Positions 29,612 to 39,570 of a stretch of 64,000 nucleotides of DNA are shown in pieces. Position 1 is the first letter of the stretch, and each line of letters opens with the position of its first letter. The notes below the pieces were generated by a model. The model ran no database searches, was not told the DNA's origin, and was given only the letters and a program-made list of their open reading frames with translations. The stretch covers positions 1,072,501-1,136,500 of the forward strand of contig NC_019907.1 of assembly GCF_000325745.1 (NCBI RefSeq), written 5' to 3'. A program made the translations under genes and the position numbers. Source of the DNA: Liberibacter crescens BT-1 (GTDB lineage Bacteria > Pseudomonadota > Alphaproteobacteria > Rhizobiales > Rhizobiaceae).

Positions 29612-30552
29612 ATGAATAATGCTATAAGAGGATTTCATTCTTTATTTGATGGAATTATCACTTCTTTTCAGAAAAGTTATATGTTGAATTATATTCTAAC
29701 CGTCACATGCCCCTCTAAAAGAGGAATAATCGCTGCAATTTCAGGATTCCTATCAAAAAAAAGTTGTAATATCTTAGATTCATCTCAATTTGATGACCTG
29801 GATACTAAATTTTTTTTATGCGTGTAAGTTTTATCGTAGAAGGCAATACTTCCTTAAAGCAACTTTGTAAAGGATTTGAGCCTATTGCTGAAGAATTTTC
29901 TATGCAATTCTTTATAAAAGACACCACAAAACCTATGAAAGTAATCATCATGGTTTCACGGCTTAATCATTGTCTCTATGATCTTCTCTATCGTCAAAAA
30001 ATTGGTATGCTGCCTATGGATATCACAGGTGTCGTATCTAATCATCTTAATTATCAAAAGGTTGTTAGTGATCATAACATTCCCTTCCATTATATTCCTG
30101 TAATGAATGAAAATAAACAATTAGCAGAAAAATTGCTTCTGGAGATAATAGAAGAGACAAAAACTGAACTCGTTATTCTAGCACGCTATATGCAAATACT
30201 TTCAGAAAGTCTTTGTAAAAAAATGTTAGGAAGTATTATTAATATCCATCATTCATTTTTACCATCATTCAAGGGAGCTAATCCCTACAAACAAGCTTAT
30301 GAATACGGAGTAAAATTAATTGGTGCGACAGCACATTACGTCACCCCTGCCCTTGATGAAGGACCTATTATTGAACAAGATACTGTACGCATCACCCATG
30401 CTCAAAATGCTGCAGATTATGCTTCAATAGGACGAGATATAGAAACACAAGTGCTCGCTCGTGCTGTTCATGCACACATTCATCACAGAGTTTTCTTAAA
30501 CGGCAACCGTACCGTTGTCTTCCCTGCTAGCCCTGGATCTTACGCAACATAA
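29612..30552 (+). pseudogene. purU: Formyltetrahydrofolate deformylase, split by a frameshift in an 8-T run
   Basis: PurU hydrolyses 10-formyl-THF to formate and THF. Frame one (29612-29827; family-like start at ATG 29681) carries the ACT domain: ILTVTCPSKRGIIAAISGFL and NILDSSQFDDLDTKFF. It then runs out of frame at eight Ts (29810-29817). The expected continuation MRVSFI begins at ATG 29818 in another frame and is open to 30552. It holds the rest intact: MVSRLNHCLYDLLYR, VVSNH, the catalytic INIHHSFLPS (Asn142, His144 of this part) and TPALDEGPII (Asp180). Nine Ts, or six, would restore one protein of about 290 residues. It could be a fresh pseudogene, a slippage-expressed gene or a sequencing error. 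Confidence 0.85.
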
Positions 30553-30587
30553 TTATTAATCAATAATTTCTTCTAACCAAACAATTC

Positions 30588-30609
30588 TTTAAAAAAAGAT
30601 TTTTTTAAA
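30588..30609. terminator. AT-only hairpin between convergent purU and gmk
   Basis: TTTAAAAAAA and TTTTTTTAAA form a perfect 10-bp inverted repeat around GA. It lies between two convergent genes and ends in T-runs on both strands, so it could help stop transcription both ways. The stem has no G-C pairs, so it is weak. Confidence 0.35.
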
Positions 30610-30616
30610 TCTTCTA

Positions 30617-31279
30617 CTAAGTTTCTTCTAATAAACCTTCTATAAAATTATCCATGCCACAGAGTCGTTTACGACGCATACGCTCAGCTTTAATAACAGA
30701 CTGCAGAAGTATTAAAGAAGCTTCTAAATCATCATTAATAATAACATAATCGTATTTATCCCAATGCTTTATCTCTGAATAAGAATTACTCAATCTTAAA
30801 TTGATTACTTCTTTGGTTTCTCTGCTTTTTTCTGAACGACGTTTTAATCGAAATTCAAGTTCTTGCATTGTAGGGGGCAAGAGGAAAACCGATACGACAT
30901 CTGAAGCCATATTCTCCTGAAGTTGACTAGCTCCTTGCCAATCAATATCAAATAACATGTCATGCCCTTGAGATATTGTCATTTCTATGGGATCACGTGG
31001 AGTTCCATAAAAATTACCATGCACCTCTGCCCACTCTATAAGAGAATTAGATTCCCTTAATTTTTGAAAAGTATTTGTATTAACAAAATGATAATCAACT
31101 CCGTCTATTTCATTAGGACGACAGTTACGTGTTGTAACACTCACCGACATAATAAAATCTTTATCATTCTCTAGAAGTCTTCTTGTTATAGTAGACTTAC
31201 CAGCACCAGAAGGTGATGAAATAACAAGCATAAGCCCACGACGGGAAATAGTAATAGTCAATGTAGTCTCCTTCTGCAT
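30617..31279 (-). CDS. gmk: Guanylate kinase
   Basis: Gmk phosphorylates GMP to GDP in the cytoplasm. The 220 residues carry the P-loop [17 protein letters not shown] (about 18-34), [21 protein letters not shown] with GMP-binding residues, and [10 protein letters not shown] (about 112-121). The first dozen residues exceed the usual start, and a later start is possible. In Rhizobiales gmk normally follows mltG and yicC; here mltG is 149 nt upstream and yicC is absent from the gap. Confidence 0.96.
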   Translation of the reverse strand: MQKETTLTITISRRGLMLVISSPSGAGKSTITRRLLENDKDFIMSVSVTTRNCRPNEIDGVDYHFVNTNTFQKLRESNSLIEWAEVHGNFYGTPRDPIEMTISQGHDMLFDIDWQGASQLQENMASDVVSVFLLPPTMQELEFRLKRRSEKSRETKEVINLRLSNSYSEIKHWDKYDYVIINDDLEASLILLQSVIKAERMRRKRLCGMDNFIEGLLEET

Positions 31280-31428
31280 AGAATACTTAATATTATCATC
31301 TGTTGCAGAATAGACAAAAAATTATTTTAATGCATATTGAATTGTCTTTATAAGAAAAAAGATAAAACTTGAAATTATGTTACATAATTTTTAAAGCATA
31401 AAGACCAATGCCTATGAATTTCTAAAAA

Positions 31429-32586
31429 TTAATTAGTTTTATCCTTTTTACGACTATTTATTTGACGGAAGTGTTGTACATTAATATTATGCTCTTTAAG
31501 CGTTTTAGAAAAAACATGCCCTCCCATACCATCACTCACAAAATACAAATCATCAGTATGAGAAGGATTAGCAACAGCTTCTAAAGAAGCACGCCCAGGA
31601 TTAGATATAGCTGTTGGCGGTAATCCTTTAATAACATAACTATTATAAGGAGTTTTTTTATCAAGATCCGATTGATAAATTGGCCTATCTTTTGGTTTTG
31701 CTTCTCCTTCAAAAATACCATAAATAATAGTTGGATCCGATTGAAGTTTAATACCTTTTTTAAGACGATTCATGAATACAGAAGCTACGTGAGCTCGCTC
31801 ATCAGAACGACCGGTTTCCTTTTCAACAATAGAAGCAAGTATCACAAATTGTTTCTTATTTTTTATTGGCAAGTCCCTATCCCGACGCTCCCAGATATCA
31901 TCAACAAGTTTCTGCTGTGCAAAACGTGCTTGCTCTATAATTTCCATCCGTTTTGTTCCCCAAGAAAACTTATATGTATCTGGACGCAAACTTCCTTCAA
32001 TAGGTAATTGAGACGGTAAATCACCTTCGAGAATAGGATGTTCTTTTAAACGTTTTAATATTTGCTTTACTGTTAGACCCTCAGGGAAAGATACTGAATG
32101 TAGAATCCTTTTTCCTGAACGAATTATCTCTATAACCTCCGCCATAGAAGCACTCTTCTTTATTTCATATTCGCCTGCCTGCAGCTTATGACTCCCTAAA
32201 TGTAAACGTGTCATATATTGAAATACAACACGATTATCGCTTATAATATTATTGCGTATTAAATTATCCATAATATCTTGTAATGATTCACCATTCTGAA
32301 TAAGAAATATAGAATTAACTGGAAGGGGGCCAGGCTTATTATAAATACTTGCACCACAATAATAAAGCAAGAGTATTAGAAATGTTATTAAAACAGCCAT
32401 TGTCATTAAAAAATTGAGAAAAATTACAATTTTTTTTCGAACAATGCGAGACCTATTAGCAGAAGAATAAACTTCCTCTGGTTGTAAAATCTGTCTCGCA
32501 GACCTTGGAACAACAAGCTTATGTCTAATAATAGTTTTATTAGGGTAACGCATCAAATTTCCTAAATCCTGATGAAGACCCGTCAT
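31429..32586 (-). CDS. mltG: Endolytic peptidoglycan transglycosylase MltG (YceG-like)
   Basis: MltG cuts nascent glycan strands at the outer face of the inner membrane and is thought to set glycan chain length. The 385 residues start with a basic cytosolic segment, then one membrane helix (about 53-74). A LysM-like part follows (IQNGESLQDIMDNLI), then the YceG domain with the catalytic Glu in ASIVEKETGRSDERAHVA. LQSDPTIIYGIF and GLPPTAISNPGRASLEA are standard family blocks. It is downstream of fabF in the usual order. Confidence 0.95.
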   Translation of the reverse strand: MTGLHQDLGNLMRYPNKTIIRHKLVVPRSARQILQPEEVYSSANRSRIVRKKIVIFLNFLMTMAVLITFLILLLYYCGASIYNKPGPLPVNSIFLIQNGESLQDIMDNLIRNNIISDNRVVFQYMTRLHLGSHKLQAGEYEIKKSASMAEVIEIIRSGKRILHSVSFPEGLTVKQILKRLKEHPILEGDLPSQLPIEGSLRPDTYKFSWGTKRMEIIEQARFAQQKLVDDIWERRDRDLPIKNKKQFVILASIVEKETGRSDERAHVASVFMNRLKKGIKLQSDPTIIYGIFEGEAKPKDRPIYQSDLDKKTPYNSYVIKGLPPTAISNPGRASLEAVANPSHTDDLYFVSDGMGGHVFSKTLKEHNINVQHFRQINSRKKDKTN

Positions 32587-32663
32587 TATAGTCTATAAAA
32601 TCCTTTTAATAAATTATTAATCTTAAATATAATTTCTTATATGACAAAAATATGTTTATGTAT

Positions 32664-32685
32664 GGATTATACATATGTATAATCC
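32664..32685. promoter_or_regulatory. Perfect 22-bp palindrome between fabF and mltG
   Basis: GGATTATACAT is followed directly by its reverse complement ATGTATAATCC. It lies 78 nt upstream of the mltG start and 24 nt past the fabF stop on the minus strand. No T-run follows on either strand, so an operator or processing site is at least as likely as a terminator. Its role is unknown. Confidence 0.4.
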
Positions 32686-32709
32686 CAAAAAGTTATAAAA
32701 TTAAACTGA

Positions 32710-33975
32710 TTATTGATAAAATCTTTTAAATACTAAGGAAACATTCGTTCCACCAAATCCAAAAGAATTAGTCATAACAACATCAATTCTTTTTTCTCGT
32801 GCCTTATGAGGAATAAGATCTATAAGAGTCTCACGTTCTAGATTATCAAGATTAAGAGTAGGAGGAGCTACATTATCACGAATTGAAAGTATTGAAAAAA
32901 TCGCTTCAACAGCTCCTGCTGCACCAAGCAAATGCCCAATAGAAGATTTTGTAGATGACATAGAAACACGAGATACGCTTTCACCCATAAATCTCTCTAC
33001 TGCACCAAGCTCAATAATATCAGCAGCAGTAGATGTCCCGTGAGAATTGATATAATCAATATCCTGGGCATTCAATTTTGCACGATTAATTGCAGCAACC
33101 ATAGAACGATATGCCCCATTACCATCACTAGGAGGTAAGGTCACATGAAAGGCATCACCAGAAAGACCATACCCAACTAATTCAGCATAAATTTGCGCAC
33201 CACGCACCTTAGCATGCTCTAGCTCCTCTAAAACAACAACACCAGCACCCTCCCCCATAACAAAACCATCACGGTTAATATCATAAGGCCTTGATGCTTT
33301 ATGAGGCTCATCATTATATTTTGTAGACAATGCTCTACATGAAGCAAAACTAGCAAGACCTAAACGACAAACAGCTGCTTCAGCCCCTCCAGCAACCATT
33401 ACATCTGCATCACCAATAGCTATAAGACGAGATGCATCCCCAATCGCATGAGCACCACTAGAACATGCAGTTGTAACAGCATGATTAGGTCCTCGCAGAT
33501 TATGCCGAATAGAAACATTTCCAGATAAAATATTGATAATATTAGCAGGAACTGTAAAAGGAGACACCTTTCGCGGACCATGATCCCGGAGAACATATGC
33601 GCTTTTTACTATCCCTTTTAATCCCCCCATACCAGAACCGAATATCACTCCTGTAGAAGTTTGCTCTTCATCGGTACGAGGGAACCAACCAGAATCAGCA
33701 ATCGCCATATCAGCTGCTACTGAACCATACAGGATAAAGTCATCTATTTTACGACGATCTTTTAACGATACCCAATCATCAGGATTAAAAGTACCATCAG
33801 AACCATCTCCAAGCGGAATAAGACCAGCTATTTTACACGTTAAGCCTTCTGTATCAAATTCTGTGATTATACGACGGATTGCTTGCTCTCCTTCAATAAG
33901 ACGAGACCAGGTCTTATCAACTCCACACGCGAGTGGAGTGATCATTCCAATACCGGTTACAACAACACGCCTCAC
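32710..33975 (-). CDS. fabF: 3-oxoacyl-ACP synthase II
   Basis: FabF condenses malonyl-ACP with acyl-ACP during fatty-acid elongation. The 421 residues show the full active site: Cys171 in TTACSSGAHA, His312 in NSHGTSTAADI, Lys343 in STKSSIGH and His348 in the same block. GDGFVMGEGAGVVVLEELEHA and SFGFGGTNVSLVF are family hallmarks. It lies 102 nt downstream of acpP in the fabD-fabG-acpP-fabF-mltG block. Confidence 0.97.
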   Translation of the reverse strand: MRRVVVTGIGMITPLACGVDKTWSRLIEGEQAIRRIITEFDTEGLTCKIAGLIPLGDGSDGTFNPDDWVSLKDRRKIDDFILYGSVAADMAIADSGWFPRTDEEQTSTGVIFGSGMGGLKGIVKSAYVLRDHGPRKVSPFTVPANIINILSGNVSIRHNLRGPNHAVTTACSSGAHAIGDASRLIAIGDADVMVAGGAEAAVCRLGLASFASCRALSTKYNDEPHKASRPYDINRDGFVMGEGAGVVVLEELEHAKVRGAQIYAELVGYGLSGDAFHVTLPPSDGNGAYRSMVAAINRAKLNAQDIDYINSHGTSTAADIIELGAVERFMGESVSRVSMSSTKSSIGHLLGAAGAVEAIFSILSIRDNVAPPTLNLDNLERETLIDLIPHKAREKRIDVVMTNSFGFGGTNVSLVFKRFYQ

Positions 33976-34077
33976 TTATCCTTCCTTCTCTTATACCTCG
34001 TAGACCCGACATCAAGCTACATAGTAAACAATCAAGGTGTCAAACTAAGCTCTCCAGAAAATATATGTTTAAAAACC

Positions 34078-34314
34078 TCAAGCTTTTGTTTTTTCTATAA
34101 ACTTGACGGCATCCCCAACAGTTAAAATAGTATCAGCTGCATTATCTGGAATCTCAATAGAAAACTCTTCTTCAAATGCCATTACAAGCTCAACAGTATC
34201 AAGAGAATCAGCACCAAGATCATCAATAAAATTAGCACTTTCCACAACTTTTTCTGGATCAATGCTAAGATGCTCAACCACTATCTTTTTTACACGTTCT
34301 ATAATATCGCTCAT
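34078..34314 (-). CDS. acpP: Acyl carrier protein
   Basis: This 78-residue acidic protein carries growing acyl chains on a phosphopantetheine arm. The attachment site is Ser37 in [21 protein letters not shown]. Length and sequence match housekeeping AcpP. It sits between fabG and fabF as usual, with a 250-nt leader that also contains a small hairpin (34517-34534). Confidence 0.97.
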   Translation of the reverse strand: MSDIIERVKKIVVEHLSIDPEKVVESANFIDDLGADSLDTVELVMAFEEEFSIEIPDNAADTILTVGDAVKFIEKTKA

Positions 34315-34516
34315 TTTTATTCCTGATTACCTTTCTTCTAATAAAAATAACCTCTTGGCCTTAATAGTCTATAATCCAATGCTTTATTTCAACGTCAACT
34401 AAAACAACATTCCATACTGAAACTGAAAGAAACTTATTATCCTTAACACAATTCAAATACAGAAAAAACTAAAGATACCTATTGGTATAAATTAATCAAC
34501 AACTCTTATTTAATCC

Positions 34517-34534
34517 ACTCATTCAATAATGAGT
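34517..34534. terminator. Small hairpin between fabG and acpP
   Basis: ACTCATT and AATGAGT form a 7-bp stem around CAAT, next to the palindrome ACTTATAAGT at 34534-34543. It lies about 30 nt past the fabG stop in the acpP leader. It could weaken read-through or stabilise the abundant acpP message; neither is shown. Confidence 0.3.
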
Positions 34535-34564
34535 ACTTATAAGTTTTTGTAAATAAAACTTTTA

Positions 34565-35302
34565 TCAAACCATTGCCATACCTCCATTTACATGTATGGT
34601 TTGTCCAGTTATATAAGAAGACTCCAGGGAAGAAAGATAGAGAACAGCCGACGCAATTTCATCAGCTGTCGCTATACGATTCATTGGAATATTTGATATG
34701 ATACGTTCTTTTTGCTTCTCATTAAGTTTTTCAGTCATATTACTCTGCACAAACCCAGGAGCAACACAGTTCACTGTTACATCACGTCTTGCAACTTCCT
34801 GAGCAAGAGCCTTAGAAAATCCAACAATAGCAGCTTTCGATGAACAATAGTTAACTTGTCCATAATTACCTGTTACTGTCACAACAGATGTTATATTAAC
34901 AATACGGCCATAGCGACGTCGAAGCATTGAGTGGATAAGTTGACGCGTTAGAATAAAAATTGATGTTAAATTTACATCTAAAACCGTATCCCAATCTTCG
35001 TCTTGCATTCGCAGAAATAACCCATCTCTTGTTATTCCAGCATTATTTATTAAAATATCAACACCCCCCATTTCTAATTCTACCTTTTTTCCAAGTTCCT
35101 TGACAGCATCCCGATCAGAAAGATCAGCCGGGAATGCTTTAATTCTATCTCCAAACTCAGAGCAAAGCTTTTCTAGCTTATCTTGACGACTACCGTGCAA
35201 ACCTACAGTAGCACCTCGATCATATAAAATTTTTGCCACCGAATAACCAATGCTGCCAGTGCTACCAGTAACAAAAGCTTTCTTGCCCGTCAAATCAAAC
35301 AT
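34565..35302 (-). CDS. fabG: 3-oxoacyl-ACP reductase
   Basis: FabG reduces 3-oxoacyl-ACP with NADPH. This 245-residue short-chain dehydrogenase has the cofactor site VTGSTGSIGYSVAKIL, DILINNAGITRDGLF, and the catalytic Ser139 (NITSVV), Tyr152 and Lys156 (NYCSSKAA). VNCVAPGFVQSNMT and ITGQTIHVNGGMAM end it in the normal way. It is 34 nt downstream of fabD. Confidence 0.97.
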   Translation of the reverse strand: MFDLTGKKAFVTGSTGSIGYSVAKILYDRGATVGLHGSRQDKLEKLCSEFGDRIKAFPADLSDRDAVKELGKKVELEMGGVDILINNAGITRDGLFLRMQDEDWDTVLDVNLTSIFILTRQLIHSMLRRRYGRIVNITSVVTVTGNYGQVNYCSSKAAIVGFSKALAQEVARRDVTVNCVAPGFVQSNMTEKLNEKQKERIISNIPMNRIATADEIASAVLYLSSLESSYITGQTIHVNGGMAMV

Positions 35303-35336
35303 TTTTACAATCCTTAACTTAATAACTAAAAACTTA

Positions 35337-36293
35337 TTAACCTAAAATAGATTTCAGGACTATATCAATATTACAAACATCATTAACAGCAACTCCCAAA
35401 ATAGAAGGATTAATACGCTTGGCAAGACCAATTAATACTTTTCCAGCCCCAATTTCATAAATCGTCATAACATTATTAGCAGAAAACCACTCTATAGTTT
35501 CACGCCAACGCACTCTTCCTGTTATTTGCTCAACTAAAAGTTCAGAAATTTTCTCAATATTATAAACAGGTTCCGCGCGAACATTAGAAATCAAAGGAAC
35601 AATAGGATCTTTTTTATGTACACCATCTAATGCTTGATACATAATTTCAGCAGCTGGCTCCATCAATGATGAATGAAATGGACCAGAAACAGGTAACGAT
35701 ATAACACGCTTAGCACCATGCTTTAATGAAGTAGCCATCGCACGCTCAACAGCAAGTTTTAAGCCAGAAATCACAAATTGTTTATTCCCATTATCATTGG
35801 CAACCTGACACGTACCGCTCCTTGCAGTTTCTTCTTTGCAAATGTCTTCAATCTCAGAATAATCAAGCCCAATAACAGCTGCCATCGCCCCTTGACCAAC
35901 GGGAACAGCTTCCTGCATTGCTTGACCACGTATAGAAAGCAACTTAGCTGTATCCTCTAAGGAAAATGATTTTGCTGCACAAAGAGCTGAATATTCACCC
36001 AAAGAATGACCAGCAACATAAGCTACTTTAGACTTAAGGCACAAACCACAAGATTCCATCACACGAATAAAAGCCATCGAAACAGCCATCAGAGCAGGTT
36101 GAGCATTAACAGTAGATATTAATTCTTCTTCTGGACCATTCCAGATAATATTTGAAAGCTTCTTCCCAATTGATTCATCAACTTCTTCAAATACCAAACG
36201 AGCTTCAGGAAAAGCTTCAGCCAAATCACGGCCCATCCCAACTATCTGACTCCCTTGTCCAGGGAAAACAAATCCTATAGACATAACATACAA
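35337..36293 (-). CDS. fabD: Malonyl-CoA:ACP transacylase
   Basis: FabD loads malonate onto ACP. The 318 residues include FPGQGSQIVGMG at the start, Ser97 in the nucleophile elbow AGHSLGEYSALCAA, QVANDNGNKQFVISG, and His207 in PVSGPFHSSLM. A second start at Met4 (36284) would give the commoner N-terminus. It is the first gene of the fatty-acid cluster; its promoter must lie in the long spacer up to sitA. Confidence 0.96.
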   Translation of the reverse strand: MYVMSIGFVFPGQGSQIVGMGRDLAEAFPEARLVFEEVDESIGKKLSNIIWNGPEEELISTVNAQPALMAVSMAFIRVMESCGLCLKSKVAYVAGHSLGEYSALCAAKSFSLEDTAKLLSIRGQAMQEAVPVGQGAMAAVIGLDYSEIEDICKEETARSGTCQVANDNGNKQFVISGLKLAVERAMATSLKHGAKRVISLPVSGPFHSSLMEPAAEIMYQALDGVHKKDPIVPLISNVRAEPVYNIEKISELLVEQITGRVRWRETIEWFSANNVMTIYEIGAGKVLIGLAKRINPSILGVAVNDVCNIDIVLKSILG

Positions 36294-37018
36294 CCATAAA
36301 TTATTAATACTCTTTTTCCCTTTTATATTTCCTACATCAAGTCAAGAAAAAGGAGAGATGTTTAAGTACATGAAAAAAAATTAATAGAAATACATAATAT
36401 TTTATATCATCCTTGCACTGTTAAAACATCTTATGATGACGACAGAGAGAAAACTTCTTCACTTACTTAAACATCGAATAAATTATTCCTTACCAAAAAG
36501 AAAAAATTCTAGTTTTACATTAATCTAAGATTTACGTAAAAACCACATTGATATTAAACCGTTATAATAATTCTTAAAAAAGTAAATCCTTAAGAAGCAT
36601 TAATTGATATTTTTATCACAACTTTAGCATAACACCTGTCATTAATAAATATCAAAAAAATAGGATTTTTAACCTATAAAAATATTTTATCGGAATATTC
36701 TTTTTTTAAAAAAAAAGATAGATTTTTTAAAATATCATACGATTAAGAAATCTTTTTTGTATTCATACTTATTCTAGAACAATATTCTTTTATACGATTT
36801 CATAAGAAAATTTATTACTAAAATTGAATTCTTTCTACCCGATTACTTTTTCCTATTAGGACATATAAACTTATCTCAAGATCCATTTATGGATAACATT
36901 TTTACGAAAAAGTTATTTTTTGAAATTAAACATCAAAAAAATGAACTCATAGATGTTTACTTTGCTAATGACTTGCAATATCATTTTTATAAATTATACA
37001 CAATAGAGGTTTTAAAAT
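36294..37018. other. Divergent intergenic region (725 nt) between fabD and sitA
   Basis: It must hold promoters for the fatty-acid cluster (minus) and the metal transporter (plus). The only structure I can point to is a short dyad, AATGA-N9-TCATT, at 36967-36985, 34 nt before sitA. A frame from 36889 that overlaps the sitA start lacks family features and is probably spurious. There is no Zur-type TGTTATA..TATAACA box. Confidence 0.4.
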
Positions 37019-37897
37019 ATGTTTTATTTAACAACTTTAACTATAATTCTTACTTTTATGACACCGCTTTCAGCACTTGCAAAGATAAAGGTGGTTACGA
37101 CGTTTTCTATTATTGCTGATATGACTCAAAATATTGCAGGAGAACTTGCAACCGTAGAAAATATAATCAAACCAGGTGCAGAAGTTCATAATTATCAAGC
37201 CACTCCAGGGGATATCCTTAAAGTTCAGAGCGCTGATCTCGTTCTTGTTAACGGTTTGGGGCTTGAAAAATGGTTCGAAAAATTTCTTATTAATTTAAAA
37301 AATGTTCCACACGCAACGTTGACCAAAGGAATTCAACCTTTGAGTATTTCATCAGGTCCATATCAAGGAAAACCTAATCCTCATGCATGGATGTCTGATC
37401 ATAATGGTTTTATTTATATTGATAATATTTGTAAGGCTTTAATTAAAATCGACCCTGAAAATTCTGATTCATATACATCTAATGCTCTTATCTACAAAGA
37501 AAAACTCAAAAAAATGACACAACCTTTCAGACATCAAATTGAGAGTCTTCCAGAAAACAAACGTTGGCTTGTAACAAGCGAAGGAGCATTTTCATATTTG
37601 GCACGTGATTTTGGTCTTAAAGAATTATATCTATGGCCTGTTAATACTGATTCTGAAGGAACCCCCCAACAAGTTCGCAAAGTCATTGATATGGTGCGTA
37701 AGCATAACATTAACGTCATTTTTTCAGAAAGCACAGTTTCAGACAAACCAGCACAACAAGTAGCACTGGAAACCGGAGCAAAATATGGAGGCATACTTTA
37801 TGTAGACTCTATCAGTGACAAGAACGGCCCTGTACCAACCTATTTAGATCTTCTTAAAGTAACAGTTGATACTATTGTACAAGGTCTATCCTCATGA
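37019..37897 (+). CDS. sitA: Metal ABC transporter substrate-binding protein, SitA/MntC-like
   Basis: This periplasmic cluster A-I binding protein captures a divalent metal for import. The 292 residues have a signal peptide ending near ALA (residue 21). Expected metal ligands are His57 (EVHNYQ), His122 (NPHAWMS), Glu188 (TSEGAF) and Asp263 (YVDSIS). The His-rich loop common in zinc-specific ZnuA is missing. [24 protein letters not shown] and the two permeases downstream match SitABCD, a Mn/Fe importer. Related Liberibacter genes are often labelled znu. AGAGG at 37005-37009 sets the start. Confidence 0.9.
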   Translation: MFYLTTLTIILTFMTPLSALAKIKVVTTFSIIADMTQNIAGELATVENIIKPGAEVHNYQATPGDILKVQSADLVLVNGLGLEKWFEKFLINLKNVPHATLTKGIQPLSISSGPYQGKPNPHAWMSDHNGFIYIDNICKALIKIDPENSDSYTSNALIYKEKLKKMTQPFRHQIESLPENKRWLVTSEGAFSYLARDFGLKELYLWPVNTDSEGTPQQVRKVIDMVRKHNINVIFSESTVSDKPAQQVALETGAKYGGILYVDSISDKNGPVPTYLDLLKVTVDTIVQGLSS

Positions 37898-38694
37898 AAT
37901 CATATGATTGTATCGAGAAAGATGGCTTAAATGTTGAAAACATTACAGTATCTTATAGTAATGGACATACAGCATTACACAATGCAAGTTTTTCTATACC
38001 ACGTGGGACAATAACAGCATTAATTGGTATTAATGGAGCAGGAAAATCAACATTGTTTAAAGCCATAATGGGCTTTGTTCCTCTAGCTGAAGGATCCATT
38101 TCTATTTTTAACAACCCTGTAATAAATGCACTTAAAAAAAACTTCGTGGCATATGTTCCACAATCAGAAGAAGTAGATTGGCATTTTCCTATATTAGTAA
38201 AAGATGTTGTTATGATGGGGCGTTATGGACATATGAATTGGTTACGCATTCCTTCAACTCAAGATCACAGAATAGTAAATGAGGCGCTAGAACGTGTTAA
38301 TATGAATTCTATGTATAAAAACCAAATTGGTGAACTCTCTGGAGGTCAAAAGAAGCGTGTTTTTCTTGCACGCGCATTAGCTCAACAGGGGAAGATAATC
38401 TTACTTGATGAACCATTTACAGGAGTTGATTTTAAAACAGAAGAAGAAATTATCTCTTTGATGAAAGAATTGAGGGAAGAGGGTAAAATAATATTGGTAT
38501 CCACACATAATATTGATTCTGTTCCTTATTTCTGCGATCGAGTCGTTTTTATAAAGAAAACTATTATTTCTTTTGGCCTTACTCATGAAAAATTTAACCA
38601 AAAAAATTTCGTATCTACTTTTGGAGGAATTTCAAAACATTTAATGCAAATAAACATCAGCAATCCCAATCAACAATATCGTAATCTTGATTGA
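37894..38694 (+). CDS. sitB: Metal ABC transporter ATPase, SitB-like
   Basis: This 266-residue cytoplasmic ATPase powers the importer. Walker A is [17 protein letters not shown], the signature is [16 protein letters not shown], Walker B is [12 protein letters not shown], and the switch His lies in [29 protein letters not shown] is characteristic of manganese/iron/zinc importer ATPases. Its ATG overlaps the sitA stop by 4 nt, so the two are probably co-translated. Confidence 0.95.
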   Translation: MKSYDCIEKDGLNVENITVSYSNGHTALHNASFSIPRGTITALIGINGAGKSTLFKAIMGFVPLAEGSISIFNNPVINALKKNFVAYVPQSEEVDWHFPILVKDVVMMGRYGHMNWLRIPSTQDHRIVNEALERVNMNSMYKNQIGELSGGQKKRVFLARALAQQGKIILLDEPFTGVDFKTEEEIISLMKELREEGKIILVSTHNIDSVPYFCDRVVFIKKTIISFGLTHEKFNQKNFVSTFGGISKHLMQINISNPNQQYRNLD

Positions 38695-38705
38695 GGGTTA
38701 TTGTA

Positions 38706-39500
38706 ATGATTGATATTCTTTTAGAACCATTTTCTTATAAATATATGAACAATGCTATATGGATCAGCACGTTAGTAGGATACATATGTGCTTTCCTATC
38801 AGCTTATTTAACCCTAAAAGGCTGGTCTCTTATTGGCGACGCACTTTCACATTCAATTATTCCAGGCGTAGTTGTTGCTAACATGGTAGGTTTACCTTTT
38901 TCTATTTGTGCTTTTATTTCAGGAGGATTAGCATCTGGCGCTATGGTACTTATAAAAAAGAAAACACACCTACAAGAAGATGCAGTTATTGGTATAATAT
39001 TCACAAGCTTCTTCTCAATGGGATTGTTTATTTTGTCATTATACCCATCTTCAATCAATATTCATACCATTCTCTTCGGCAATGTCCTTGCCATAACGAA
39101 GCCTGACACCTTACAAGTATTAATCATCAGTGCTGTGACATTAGCTGTTTTAATTTTGAAATGGCGAGATTTTATGATTTTATTTTTTGATGAAAATCAT
39201 GCCCAATCAATTGGAATGAATACAAATTATCTAAAAATACTATTTTTTACCTTATTATCTGCGTCAACTATAGCAGCCTTCCAAACTGTTGGAGCATTTC
39301 TTGTCATAGCCATGGTAGTAACACCAGGAGCAACAGCATATTTACTTACAAAGTCTTTTGGAAAGCTTATTATTATAAGTTCTATCATCGGCGCTGTAAC
39401 TAGTTTTTCAGGAGCTTATATAAGCTACTTTCTCAATTGTGCTACAGGAGGAATTATTGTTGTTATGCAAACCATTTTTTTCTTTTGGCGTTTTTTATAA
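38706..39500 (+). CDS. sitC: Metal ABC transporter permease, SitC-like
   Basis: An inner-membrane permease of the ABC-3 family with about eight helices. GWSLIGDALSHSIIPGVVVA (near 40-60) is the family signature, and VVTPGATAYLL lies towards the end. The frame opens at TTG 38691, overlapping the sitB stop, but GAGGG at 38693-38697 places translation at ATG 38706 (264 residues). It pairs with the second permease to form the channel. Confidence 0.93.
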   Translation: MIDILLEPFSYKYMNNAIWISTLVGYICAFLSAYLTLKGWSLIGDALSHSIIPGVVVANMVGLPFSICAFISGGLASGAMVLIKKKTHLQEDAVIGIIFTSFFSMGLFILSLYPSSINIHTILFGNVLAITKPDTLQVLIISAVTLAVLILKWRDFMILFFDENHAQSIGMNTNYLKILFFTLLSASTIAAFQTVGAFLVIAMVVTPGATAYLLTKSFGKLIIISSIIGAVTSFSGAYISYFLNCATGGIIVVMQTIFFFWRFL

Positions 39501-39570
39501 CTTCCAACAGCAGAGTTTTTAAAATTAAAACATAAAAATATATATTTAATTAACTATAAAAGAGAATATT

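Noticed and set aside
36889-37119. 76-residue plus-strand ORF upstream of and overlapping sitA
   Set aside because: It overlaps the well-supported sitA start, has no family features and covers what should be promoter sequence.
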